DNA from: Coniferiporia sulphurascens
Lineage: Eukaryota; Basidiomycota; Agaricomycetes; Hymenochaetales; Hymenochaetaceae
Direction: 5' to 3'
DNA length: 64,000 bases
NCBI GenBank assembly: GCA_002794785.1
Contig: NBBA01000001.1
Span: 4,340,001 to 4,404,000 of the forward strand
The notes under the pieces were generated by a model. It was given only the letters and a program-made list of their open reading frames with translations. It did not search any database and was not told where the DNA came from. Below are positions 47,001 through 57,647 of the stretch, in pieces; position 1 is the first letter of the stretch; each line of letters starts with the position of its first letter. A program made the translations under genes and the position numbers.

Positions 47001-47584
47001 TGCTGCACGTCTCTCGGGCCACTACAACCTGCGCTTTATGAACGGACACGGGCGCGTCGCGCACGAGCTGCTGCTCGACCTCGCAGAGCTCGAGCGGACG
47101 GCAGGGCTTAAAGTGATGGACATCGCGAAGCGTCTGCAGGACTATGGCTTCCATCCGCCGACGTGCTCGTGGCCTATCAGCACCGCGATGCTTATCGAAC
47201 CGACGGAGTCCGAGTCGCTCGAGGAAATCGACCGCTTCTGCGAGGCGATGATTGAAATCCGCAAGGAAGCGCAGGAGGTCATCGATGGGACGCAACCACG
47301 CGACAATAACCTCCTAAAGAACGCACCGCATCCGCTGAGCGCTGTTGTACTCCCTGAAGAGAAGTGGGATAGACCGTATTCGCGCGAGAGAGCCGTATAT
47401 CCCTTGCCTTGGCTCCGCGAGAAGAAGTTCTGGCCGAGTGTGTCTAGAGTTGACGATGGTATGTCTTGTCCCACTATTCCAGGTTATATGCATTACTCAC
47501 TCAATTCCGCGATTGACAGCTTTCGGTGACCTCAACCTTGTTTGTGACTGCCCATCCGTCGAAGAGCTTGCTGAGTCTTCATAG
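44082..47584 (+). CDS. GCV2: Glycine dehydrogenase (decarboxylating), P-protein of the glycine cleavage system
   Basis: 1018 residues from eight exons: 44082-44525, 44586-44646, 44736-46042, 46116-46295, 46352-46471, 46521-46705, 46764-47458 and 47520-47584. Residues 1-45 are Arg/Ser/Ala-rich and acid-free, a mitochondrial presequence. [11 protein letters not shown] marks the mature start. [32 protein letters not shown] and [10 protein letters not shown] are classic P-protein blocks. The PLP-binding lysine is in HMNLHKTF (Lys about 762), followed by the glycine-rich [11 protein letters not shown] loop. The enzyme decarboxylates glycine with PLP and passes the aminomethyl group to lipoyl H-protein in the matrix, feeding one-carbon metabolism. 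Length is normal and no key residue is missing. It converges with the PPR gene. Confidence 0.98.
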
Positions 47585-47726
47585 ATTTCTTTCTTCCCCA
47601 CACACTGCGCTTTTCAACATTCGCACACCCCCTTAGATTGTTTTATTAGATCGGATTCATTTTGGTTCAACCCGCATAGATGTCACGAGTAGAATTAGCG
47701 TTTTATACAGTATTCATAATTTACGA

Positions 47727-49928
47727 TTAGTTACGCATGTCGTCCGGCAGTGAATCGCAGAGTGCGGGTAGACGCATTTTAACATATGAACGTACATCCT
47801 CCACATTGCCCGACCTCGACGCGAAAGATAGCAAGATCCTTATTGTGTCCTCGTCAGGCCGCGAATCCTTTCCAGCGTCTTTAGGCATGTCATGACACAC
47901 AACTCTCACCGCGTCGCCCAACCGATCCAGTCGACAAAGGCATTCCACGTACGCATTCCAGTTCCGACGGTTCAGAGGGAACCCCGCCTTTCGGAGATCG
48001 CCAAAGATCGCTTCAGCCTTGTCGCGCGCCCTGTTGTAACCGCACGCGTCGAACACGATACTAACGCTCGCATTGCTGACAAGCGCAGTCGAGTTCAGCG
48101 TGCTCCACACCTGCAGCACACCGTTCATAGCGCCCGCGCGGTTATATGCGTCCATTAGCTGGTTCAGCAGCGGCGCGTCGGGCGCGAGTCCCGCATCGAC
48201 AGTGAACTGTCGGTGCGTCTCCTCGATGACGCCCCGCAGTACCTTGAAGAGCGCGCTACGCTGCCGTGCGTCTGCCACGTCCCGAACACGCGTAGCTAGC
48301 GCTGCGTATCGCCCGAGCAGGATCGTGTACACTTGCGCTGTCTTGGGGTACCCCTGTGCACGCATGTCCCGCACGATCTGGAAGTACTCCTTCGCAGGTG
48401 GGATCGCAAGGCGCGCAGCTTCGTTGTCGTTGTCGTCGCGAGCACCTTCTACGGAACTGTCAGGGACGGAAAGTGAGCAGAATGCATGCAGCACGGCGGT
48501 GAAACCCTTTTCGTCGAGTGCGCCGGCGTCCACGGTGCGCAGGTGTCTATACACTTCCGCGGCTTCCACGAAAGAGCCGGACGAGCGGATAAGCAGGATC
48601 GTGATAGACGTTGAGGTCATTGGGTCCATGCGGATTTCGCGTGCGCGCATGTCCTCTAGGAGACGCAAAGCAATCGGGAAGTATTTGCTCGTGTTTGAGC
48701 TCGCCGCGAGTGCACGTAGGAGCGTGTTGTATATGCCCGTGTCCGCACCCGTTTTGGGCTCTCGCTCCCGCTCCCGCTCTGGCGTACTGCGGTCACTGCT
48801 TGTCTGAGTATTGAGGTCCTCATACAGCTCCAACGCCTGGTCCAGGACGGCCTCAGTGGGTTCTCTAACACGTGCGTTGCACATTACGCGGAGGATGGGG
48901 TGGACAATCGCCGCATCTGGCTGTATCCCACTGTCCTTCGCCGCTTTGTATGCTTTAAGAGCCTCTTGCACCCCGCTCTTTGTCAGTATGTCCTTGATGA
49001 GAATTGACCAAATGATAATGTTGGCCTTTACTTCCAGCACCTCCTGCAGGTATTGAAGCTCTTCAACGGTAGACCACGGCAAGAGACCAACCAGCTTGGA
49101 AAATATACGCTCGTCAGGGCTGAATCCCTTCTGGCGCAATTGAGAGAGCTTTAGTTCAAAGCTCGCCTTTGCCTTCCTTCTCCGAGCTCTGGCAAGCCCT
49201 TCTATCCAGTTCTGGACACATGTAGCTGTAGGCCGTGGTCTGTCAACTGCTCTGTAGGCACTTACGAGCCCCTTGCATTCCTGCCATTGTTTTTGGAATT
49301 TGTCCAGTACGGAAGCAATGCCGGAGTCATACGGCATGTTATAGCTTCGCATCTCGTCCAGAACCTTGTTTATTTCGTCCACGGATGGTGGATCTGGGCG
49401 ACGGAGCATTGATTCCAGAAGAGCTTGGTAGTGCGTAGCACTCGGGAACGGCCAGCCGCTCTTCATAATCGTTAAACACACCTCTATCCTCTCAGAGTCA
49501 CCTATGACTGCCAGTCCTTTCATCACGGTCCGCCAGTGAGCTGAGTTCGGTCGAACTGGAGAGTATAACCCTCGAAATCGGTTGATTAGCTCGTACGCCA
49601 CAATGGATTGGTTGGTCTGCACCAGAGCCTTCAAGACAGTCCGTAAGAGATGCTCGTCGACCTCGACGTCGTAAATATCCTTGCAGTCGCGAATCAGACA
49701 CTCCAGCGATTCCGCGTCCTCTTTGCGGTTCCTAGAAGCAAGTATGCCGACCATACTGTCGACATGCGACGAAGTGAAGCGTATGTATCTTTGGGAAGCC
49801 TGAGGGCGCAATGACGAAGGAAGAGTGTAAACCAATTTTCTGAGAAGTGATATAGAGTACGAGAGGTCGTCGATGTCCTTCCCCGCGATAGCACGGTCAA
49901 TCCTCTCGCGTGCCTCTTTCAGTTGCTT
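47727..49928 (-). CDS. Pentatricopeptide-repeat (PPR) protein, 5' end unresolved
   Basis: An uninterrupted frame of about 730 residues with many helical pairs of PPR type, e.g. AHWRTVMKGLAVIGDSERIE, HYQALLESMLRR, IYNTLLRALAASS, VYTILLGRYAAL, LLNQLMDAYNRAGAMNGVL and NWNAYVECLCRLDRLGDAV. PPR proteins bind organellar RNA; mitochondrial location is expected. The first ATG in this frame is at 49754, but KQLKEARERIDRAIAGKD upstream reads as protein back to a TGA at 49929-49931. A second frame starting at ATG 50094 encodes a mitochondrial-presequence-like stretch (MSLRLCIAKLCTLNGLAARR) that should be the true N-terminus. No standard intron links them, so a frameshift, nonsense change or unusual splice lies near 49930. 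Confidence 0.85.
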   Translation of the reverse strand, partial: KQLKEARERIDRAIAGKDIDDLSYSISLLRKLVYTLPSSLRPQASQRYIRFTSSHVDSMVGILASRNRKEDAESLECLIRDCKDIYDVEVDEHLLRTVLKALVQTNQSIVAYELINRFRGLYSPVRPNSAHWRTVMKGLAVIGDSERIEVCLTIMKSGWPFPSATHYQALLESMLRRPDPPSVDEINKVLDEMRSYNMPYDSGIASVLDKFQKQWQECKGLVSAYRAVDRPRPTATCVQNWIEGLARARRRKAKASFELKLSQLRQKGFSPDERIFSKLVGLLPWSTVEELQYLQEVLEVKANIIIWSILIKDILTKSGVQEALKAYKAAKDSGIQPDAAIVHPILRVMCNARVREPTEAVLDQALELYEDLNTQTSSDRSTPEREREREPKTGADTGIYNTLLRALAASSNTSKYFPIALRLLEDMRAREIRMDPMTSTSITILLIRSSGSFVEAAEVYRHLRTVDAGALDEKGFTAVLHAFCSLSVPDSSVEGARDDNDNEAARLAIPPAKEYFQIVRDMRAQGYPKTAQVYTILLGRYAALATRVRDVADARQRSALFKVLRGVIEETHRQFTVDAGLAPDAPLLNQLMDAYNRAGAMNGVLQVWSTLNSTALVSNASVSIVFDACGYNRARDKAEAIFGDLRKAGFPLNRRNWNAYVECLCRLDRLGDAVRVVCHDMPKDAGKDSRPDEDTIRILLSFASRSGNVEDVRSYVKMRLPALCDSLPDDMRN

Positions 49929-50367
49929 TCAATATTCCCGTTTCGCGTCCCTGCTGCGAACTGGATGCGGTGCGTGCCCCAAAAGTAAACCGAGCAGGTG
50001 GGACGGCACGCCGCTGGACTACGAAGACTCCAGGGCGTCGAGCCGCAAGCCCGTTGAGCGTGCAGAGCTTCGCAATGCATAGCCTTAAGCTCATTCATAC
50101 GGAGCTCGTACCACCTGTTTTTTATATGGTGCGATCAGTGTCAGTATCAGGCCAGGCTCGAGCTCACGAACCTTTCAGAATACGATGCTAATAAGCCCGA
50201 ATCTAAGTGGACTCAAGGCAGCTGCGTACGAAAAAAATAGGCGGACGGGAACATATTTCCATTCTGGGCCTCCGCGACTGTTTGGAAGACAGCCACGTCG
50301 CGCCAGCATGCCCTGCACCTGAAGCAGTAACGTTCACGGCCAACTCATCTTCCTTCATTACCTTACC
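49929..50367. promoter_or_regulatory. Region between divergent PPR and SSS1 genes
   Basis: Contains the probable PPR N-terminal coding sequence (minus, 50094 down to about 49940) and, on the right, the SSS1 promoter and leader. No TATA box was recognised. Confidence 0.5.
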
Positions 50368-50798
50368 ATGTCTGAAAAGCTCAAGGAATTCGCTGAGGTG
50401 CCCCAGCAGTTTGTGCGCGACGGGAACCAGGTATGTCTGTTGAGGTATCTAGCTGGACATTCAGCTCACCGTCCCTGTTGCAGTTCCTTACTCGGTGTAC
50501 GAAACCGACGCAGAAGGGTGCGTTTATCATTTTGCAAAATATAACAACCTATGCTCAGCCAGGTCACAGAGTTCATCCAGATCTGCAGAGCAGTCGCCGT
50601 CGGTTTCGCGGTTATGGGCTTTATTGGCTACTTCGTGAAGCTGATCCATATCCCCATGTGAGTGACGTGTCTGCATTCAGAACACGTTTACAATTATTAA
50701 CATTCGCCACGCCAGAAACAATATTCTTGTGTATGATTCCCTCTTTGCATGGTGTCATGTATATTGGCTGACTGCTATTTCTTTAGGGGAGGTGCATG
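50368..50798 (+). CDS. SSS1: Sec61 gamma subunit of the ER translocon
   Basis: A complete 70-residue tail-anchored protein split over five exons: 50368-50430, 50484-50517, 50570-50657, 50716-50730 and 50786-50798, the fourth only 15 bases and the last 13. Sequence runs [40 protein letters not shown], a single hydrophobic helix ([20 protein letters not shown]) and the usual INNILVGGA end. It is the essential clamp subunit holding the two halves of Sec61 alpha in the ER membrane. Every junction is supported by frame and by the very strong family conservation. It converges with the 7TM receptor-like gene on its right. Confidence 0.96.
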
Positions 50799-51004
50799 AC
50801 ACCTGTTTGCAAAAAGTTGCATCTGAGGAGACCGGAGTCGTACTTGGAAGCAGCGGTGTTACCTTTCTTATCATACTTTGTACTCTCTCGTCTGGAATAA
50901 TTATGGTATACCGAGTTAGACATGAGAGAATATCGTTTCACGAGGAAGAAAGGTGTCATCTATTCTGTTATAGTCCATGGTTTACTTCGAGCAATTTTAC
51001 AAGA

Positions 51005-52643
51005 CTATACAAGCTCCTCAGAAGCACGTCGTATGGTTTCGTCATCCCCTGAATCCCAGTCGCCACTGCTGCGGTTTTTCGATTTCATAAAATCGCGCGG
51101 AGAGTCGGGTGACGTGAACGTCAACGAGATTATCGTCGAGGGTGCCAGAATTGATTTGATAGATGGAGAATTCGACAAGGATCGCGCACTCGGAATCGCC
51201 TTTTCTTTGACACTTACTTCACTTGGTTTGCGCCGTCGTTTGCAGCAGAGCCATAGTTGTATTAAGTCCTGAATATTGGGTGTTAGTTTGCTCGAGGAGT
51301 CGATCGGAGCTATGATGAAGACAAACCTTTTGCGTGCCGAGCGTCAGGAAAGCGGCGAGTGGAACTGTAAAGTGTCCAGATGAGGTTGTGCATTGAACGA
51401 ACGGGCCTGTACTTACGGGAGCCTTCTACCATGTATGGAAACGAGGATGCCTTGTTTGAAACGAAAACGATACATGCTCTATTATGCTCGATAAGACGGG
51501 GTTAAATGAGCAATAATTTGTTCGTGCTCACGATAGCGTTGCGATACAATACAGTGTAAACAGTCCAACGCGCACTGAAATCGAGGTTGACAGCCCCCTG
51601 TGTTGGTATTCCTTGGAGATCACCGCAAACTCGCCAGGCTGAAGTGCCAAAAGAGTGTTGACTTCTTTCCTCGCTTTGTACCAGTTGTAGTATATCATAA
51701 CTGTAGCACTTCAGTTTAATGAGGCTTTATCATAGGATCGTGAAGAGACACGCACCTTCAACAAAAAATATGCCCGTTATTACAAGGGCGCAAAATATCG
51801 GAACAACAAGAGAACTGGAGAGGATTTATAAGATAAGTTTTGTGAATTAATAGCAGAAAACTTACAACGAATAGTTCTGCGAGGTGCAATATATAAGATT
51901 CAGGGATAAAATCACACGCTCGTCTCGCATCGCGCTCTACACTCAACTCATCAGGAGATATCATTGGTGAGAATGAAACCACCTACACCCAGCGCCAACG
52001 ATGTGAAACCAATAAATACAATATAGGGCTGTACAAGAATCTGCAGTGACAGCAAGGTTGGGAGTAGGCTCCTCTGGTATAGATAACTGCGTACCAGAAA
52101 GTTCAGCCATCGCTCCGGGATCTTGCGAATGTACGGGAAGTCCGTTCTATGGATACTCTTTTGCACAAACCACAGCTGTAGTAAGATAAGCTTTAGTTAA
52201 CTAAATGGACATATTGCTTCAAAACTTACTTGAAGGACCATCTCGAGTCCAGCGATTGCGGCCCTGTTACCGGTCTTATTAACTTCTGGAGTTATGGTAT
52301 TAACAATGACCCCTTACATAGGCGTAGCACCGTGTATGAGTGCGGCTTGAGCAATACACAGGTTTGTTGGTAGTGAGTCCAAGTTTTGATCGGCTTGTCC
52401 GGCATACAATCTGTTCAGTGTATAATCAGCTTCAAGCGAACCCGATGGAGAGAGACTAAGGACTAACAAGAGACAATAAGAAATCGAATAGATGATCCAA
52501 GTAATACAGAAGTTAATGAGCGTCAAGTACCTCGGCCTCCCTGAAGACCGGGATGCGAGGATGAACGTGAGGACCGCCAGTGGGAGTCCAACCTGACCAC
52601 CAGCAATGTGCAGCGCTAGCCAAACAGGTTTGAGACTCTGCAT
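51005..52643 (-). CDS. Seven-transmembrane receptor-like protein, intact copy
   Basis: About 380 residues from ten exons: 52318-52643, 52230-52263, 52095-52175, 51989-52040, 51866-51923, 51756-51814, 51532-51700, 51417-51478, 51327-51364 and 51005-51268. All phases agree. Seven hydrophobic segments are visible, including LALHIAGGQVGLPLAVLTFI, NFCITWIIYSISYCLLLVLS, ILVQPYIVFIGFTSLALG, SLVVPIFCALVITGIFF and VGLFTLYCIATLSACIVFV. The last helix ends in a FLTLGTQ(K) motif shared with the two copies at 60-64 kb, then a basic LCCKRRRKP and a Ser-rich cytosolic tail of about 85 residues. The family is common in Agaricomycetes and looks like a G-protein-coupled receptor, but no ligand or G-protein coupling is known to me. 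Confidence 0.78.
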
Positions 52644-55600
52644 ATCGTACACGGAAGCTGACCGAAAGATTGAGAGCTGGCACGCCGTAATGGGATGCTA
52701 GACCGACCTTCAGGTTTTTCCGCAGTAAGGAACCTCATGCTCAAAGGCGAGGCTTCCAGAGCCCGCCCGCCTCCACGATGTCTAAGGGGGAGTGTGGTCT
52801 GGTGAACAGTTGAATGCCAACTTGAACCGGGGCGAAGAGCAAGAAGTTAGCCAGTGCTGGACGTCTGTAGTATAGTGTCCACGATATCAGTCTTAAGGAG
52901 TACGGTAACGATGGTCGACCCTGAACTTTGAGGCTCATTGACGCCATCATTCGAAGGCACCGACAGGCTGATTGGCTTGATCCATTTGAGTGCAGCTTCA
53001 TCACTACTGTGCCAGCGAGGTTGCCAAAGCGGGTCCACACACAGCCCCGGATTGTTAATGCGAACTACAGATGCCTTCCAGTCCATGCTGCGAAAGCTAA
53101 CCGGTTCGTTCTTTTAATGGCAGATACGCTGCGGTGGGAATCTTCGGCGCTGTAATCCTGTTGCGATCACGCAGAGGAGGTTTGAACGGTACTGGGCGGG
53201 CTCGGTAATCAGCGACGATCCGCAGCGGCCAATCCCGACTGCAGAAAGGCCTGTTATCTTTCCACGAGCTTCGTTCTTTCAGCTTGGGGTGCTTGAAATC
53301 GCGTCCATCCTGCGGAACTTTGACCTCTCAAATGTCGCTAGGCATCATCTGCATCCATCACCTCTTGAAAACATACAGGAGTAATTATCAACTGCTGGCA
53401 GCGCAATACACCATGAACCTGTATTTGCATCAACAGATAACTTTTGGACGCCTGTCATGAAGAAAATGCTCAGGCTATAGACCAGTGTCCTAATGTGCGC
53501 TGGCGGAACACTGGATGGATGTCGGTGATAAGGTCCAACAAAGTTGACAACCTTCACTCTAGTGACTTCAGTACCAGCGATCGTTCGGATAACGGTCTGC
53601 TTGTGCCGTGTCATGCATTGGAAGCTATTTCGTCAGCCCGTGCAACTCACATCCGCGGCTGGTCCCGCTTGATCCTCTGTTGTCGAGCCAACTTCCTTGC
53701 CTCTCGAGCGCATGGAACACCCGGTAGTTCGAGTCCACCGTATCAGCCAAGCCTTTGATACCCTGATTCTTATGGACTGCTCCGGTGCTGTTTACACGAG
53801 GATCACTAAATCAAATTCCCTACGTTTGCTGCACGAACAAGCGCTCTGCTTCCCGGTGGGTTCTTGAAGTGAGTAACAGCTAATCTAGTTGGTACGACCA
53901 TTCATCCATGAGCTTCCTATGTCCCCAATGTCCCTTATTGATCTCGGGAAAAGGACCCATGAATGGTTACGCCACAATAGAAGTCGATATTATGTCCGCC
54001 GATCTATCTCGCCCTTTGAATTGGTGTGGTTGCTAGGGTCAAAGCCTTATTGCGTGCCACTGGCTACTGGATGCTCGGCTTGAAGCGACATCGCAGTACA
54101 TGTACTCTTGTTCCATCTTTTCTCATTGACAAATGTGCGGAAGGTGCACTTATCAGCTTCATTCTTCGGATCCGCTGAGCGCCTCTTCGGTTGCTCCGGC
54201 TTTGGCAGGCAGCGTAACGTTAGGGGGTGGTTGGGATATGAAACGTGGGCTTCTGTTATGAGCTGGCAATATCGTCTCAGACCGCCACAGACAGTGCAAC
54301 CCATCTGGCAACAGCACGACTCCCCGTCTGGAAGCACTGTGCATACGGACCAGTTTCTGACCTCCTTTAGCTCCGGAGTTCAAGGAAATTGATACTCACA
54401 GCACTTTTCAAACCTTTGGAAACGCTGTCTCAGACTTCCCTCCTATGTCTTAGTCATTTTCCCCATTTGCTCGTGTAACAAGCTCTGCGGTTGCAGGCTT
54501 CAGACTTCGGGCTTTAAATCCGGGTTACACTACATCGTCAAGATGAGCGTTCCTCGACAACTCAGGCTTCAAGGTCTGCGTTTTATGTGCTCCATTTCCG
54601 TTGTCTACTAATACTCTATAAATGTGAAGTCGTAGAACCTGTCGCTTGAGTCGGTGGCTACAAGATTCTCAGCGAAAGGACTAATTCATTCCATTCTTTG
54701 CGGAAATGAATCTCGCGCTACTCGTGGCTTACATTTATCCGCTGTACACATACGAGGAGCAAAAAGAACTACGATTTACTCATTGTCTTCTTCGATGTAG
54801 ACGAAATCGGTGATGTTCGGAACGATTTGGATGCTCTCTTGACTGTGAAACATCATGCCTACGTTTGTTCGGTGCAGCATGCGGCGGTTCATCCATATCT
54901 CGGATGATTCCAGCGCGAGTACTCTTCTCACACGTTTTATCAGGCATCATGCTGCGAAAATCGGAACCGATTGTATATGCGAACGCAGTTTCTTGGGAAA
55001 CTCGGTCCGATTTGAGCAGCCTCCGACCTTTCCTGGTTAACTACACACTATTGCTACGCAGATGCTGTCACATCTGGGGCGGGCACCATGAGCCGAGGAC
55101 GGTGCTTTTAACGGAAGGGCGTAAGATGTTTCGCGGGGAGATCGTGGATTCGTGGGTATTCGACCTTATCCCGGTATCATTGATGGTCGCCTTGGTTTTG
55201 ATTTACACGACGAAGCTGTTAAAGATCCTTCTTTAAGGAGTTAGCATTATGATGCCTCGATTATGCCCATGTGGACGAATGCGAACTGAATCTTTGATCG
55301 TCCTTGCCCACCACCCGAAGGGCTAAATGCCCCAACAAGTCGCCGACTATGCCAAGGAGGAGTTCCAATAGCCTTTCTCGCAAATTGCCGGGAATGAAGC
55401 AGCCCGTCGGTCGATACTAATTTGGAGGATCGTGACTTTGATCTGGAACGCTGAGTTGCCGAAAATATATGGTTTTCCTTTGAGGATAACGGGATTGTTC
55501 AGGTGAGATGCAAACTGTCTAAACGCCATGAAGTTACTGACGATACAGTCACGTAGGGGTGTGAGCGGCATACATGTATGCGTGTTCAGAATTTTAAACG

Positions 55601-56363
55601 CTTGGTCACCATTTCTTCCCAGAGGGATTTCCAAAGTGTAGACTCGGTTTCTTTCTTGGACTCCCAGGACGGTCGTCTGCATATATGATATAAGTATTAA
55701 CTGTCGCTTCAAGTTGTTCTCATCGCACTTCTCTGTCAGTCATCGGCCCGGGGCTTTATTTTCGGCTATACTGCGGTTGTTTAAGTCGCTTCTGGGGAAG
55801 GTCATGTTCGTCAAGTTTCCGGCAGCAAGTGTAACGCTTTGAACTTCACCCATGCACAGTCGGCCTGTACGGACCGCCGCGGGCCAGTTCACCCTCGCTA
55901 TGTGCACGACTGTTGAAATTCATCCGTCTTGCGAAGTTGCATTGTATTTGCTGGCATTACAAAACCGCCCTCCGATCTAGGTTCTGTTTTATTTAAGCTG
56001 CAGGCAACCTCTGGGATAACGCAGTTCTTACATGAGATATGACTAGGTGAAGCACTTCATGATTCCGTCTCCAGTCACGAGATGCGGGGGTTGTCTGTCG
56101 CTCCACCGTCTGTATGTATCTTCGGAAAAGTTCAGAAATAACTTCGCAAATGTCTGGTGCTTCCCTCGTAAAGAAACTTGTAAAGACAGGGTCTAAATTG
56201 TCCATGTCTTGAGCTACGAACTTTCTTCGCTTGATCTTCGCTTTCACTCAGATAGAACGTCTGCTGGCCATCTCATAGGTCTCCGCAATGTTTTCGTGAT
56301 ACGTTTGTTTTTCTGTGGTCCCACTCCGATGATCTTGCGGGCGGTGGAGTGTCCCGAGGCACG
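52644..56363. other. Gene-poor 3.7-kb stretch, no supportable gene
   Basis: Many short frames on both strands but none linked by splice logic. The longest are plus 54865-55236 (123 codons, with a hydrophobic end), minus 55347-55712 (121 codons) and minus 55993-56247; the last begins with an ATG-led acidic/helical stretch (MDNLDPVFTSFFTREAPD) and could be a decayed exon. They have no recognisable family. The region may be a graveyard of degraded genes. Confidence 0.45.
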
Positions 56364-56369
56364 GTATAA
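56364..56369 (+). promoter_or_regulatory. TATA box of the AA9 gene
   Basis: TATAAA in the context acggTATAAAacg, 62 bases upstream of the start codon, a typical distance for a regulated fungal secreted-enzyme gene. Confidence 0.6.
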
Positions 56370-56430
56370 AACGTCGAGGGTCTTTTCAGGTCCCAGAACA
56401 TACACCCGATCATCTGGTATTCTGTTCAAC

Positions 56431-57524
56431 ATGAAGTCTATTACCTTTGCTGCTGCGGCTCTGGTCTTATTAACTGGGTCGGCCTCCGCGCACACAATCT
56501 TTCAGGTTAACAACAATCTTTCCCAAAATAGCATTATATATTGACTGCAATCTTACTTGCAGGAGGTTTATGTAAATGGTGTTGACCAGGGCCATCTCGT
56601 CGGCCTCCGCGACCCGGATTATGACGGAGTAAACGTCCCTTAGGCACTGAACCCTTTGCGCATCTTCGTTAATGAGCCACCTTACCACAGCCGATCACCG
56701 ACGTCACATCAGACGATCTTATATGCAACGGGGGCCCGAACCCACTCACTCATCTCTCCCCGGTTGTGATCTCTGCGCCCGCAGGTGCTGAGATTACAGC
56801 GGAGTGGCACCATACGCTCACCAGTGCCGGTACTGGCGACCCGGCTGATCCTATCGACCCAAGCCACAAAGGACCGCTCATCTCCTACCTGTACGTTCTC
56901 GCTCGTTTGAATGATCAGTTCCGCCCCTAGTCTCCGGGGGAAGGGGGGATTCGGATTATAACAGTGCCTTTTATTTCGTGTCTCAGGTTATACTAACCCA
57001 TCATCACAGAGCTGCGATCCCCGATGCGACGCAGAGCGACGTCACAGGTCTCAAGTGGTTCAAGATCTACGAGGACGGGCTCGACTCCTCGGGCTGGGGT
57101 GTTGACCGTCTCATCGCCAACGCAGGCAAGGTAACGTTTACGCTGCCGTCTTGTATCCCCGCCGGACAGTACCTCCTCCGCCACGAAATCATCGCACTGC
57201 ACGCGGCTGAGAGTTACCCCGGCGCACAATTCTACGTACGTGTATTCCTGTTGATCCGACCATGATGATTCGCTGATTATGCCAAACGCCGCACATGAAT
57301 AGATGGAGTGCGCACAGCTGGAGATCACTGGTGGTGGAAGCACGCAGCCAGCTACCGTCAGCTTCCCGGGCGCATATGCAGGAAGCGACCCTGGTATCAC
57401 CATCGACATCTACCAGACTCTCACCAACTACACTGTTCCTGGTTTGTCTACTTCTTCATATCACGATGATCTCACATCTGATCGGAGTGTACAACCCCCA
57501 GGTCCAACCGTTTTCAGCTGCTGA
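56431..57524 (+). CDS. AA9 (former GH61) lytic polysaccharide monooxygenase
   Basis: A secreted copper enzyme that oxidatively cleaves cellulose or other beta-1,4-glucans. 242 residues from six exons: 56431-56505, 56563-56628, 56691-56890, 57010-57235, 57303-57441 and 57502-57524. The signal peptide ([20 protein letters not shown]) is followed directly by His21, the N-terminal histidine of the copper brace. The second histidine is in AEWHHT (residues 87-88), and the axial tyrosine is in GAQFYMECAQ (Tyr189). [19 protein letters not shown] is a family block. The protein ends at the catalytic domain (GPTVFSC) with no CBM1. Expression is probably induced on plant biomass, consistent with a TATA box upstream. 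It converges with the polytopic membrane gene, 123 bases apart. Confidence 0.95.
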
Positions 57525-57647
57525 GTGGATCTGCATAAGTGAATTCGATTCGAGTCGGAGACACAGCTCTTTCATTTTTTATTGTTACCGGTGCCCGTAG
57601 TAACTATGCAATAACAACGTATCGACGTCGTTTAAATACCAAAAAGC

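Noticed and set aside
50922..51272. 116-codon plus-strand frame with VIYSVIVHGLLRAIL that looked like a membrane gene remnant
   Set aside because: It lies antisense to the well-supported last exons of the seven-transmembrane gene (51005-51268 and upstream), so it is a shadow frame.
53200..53370. Plus-strand stretch resembling a cytochrome P450 C-terminus (LGVLEIASILRNFDLS)
   Set aside because: No heme-binding FxxGxxxCxG motif and no ExxR or other P450 block was found nearby.
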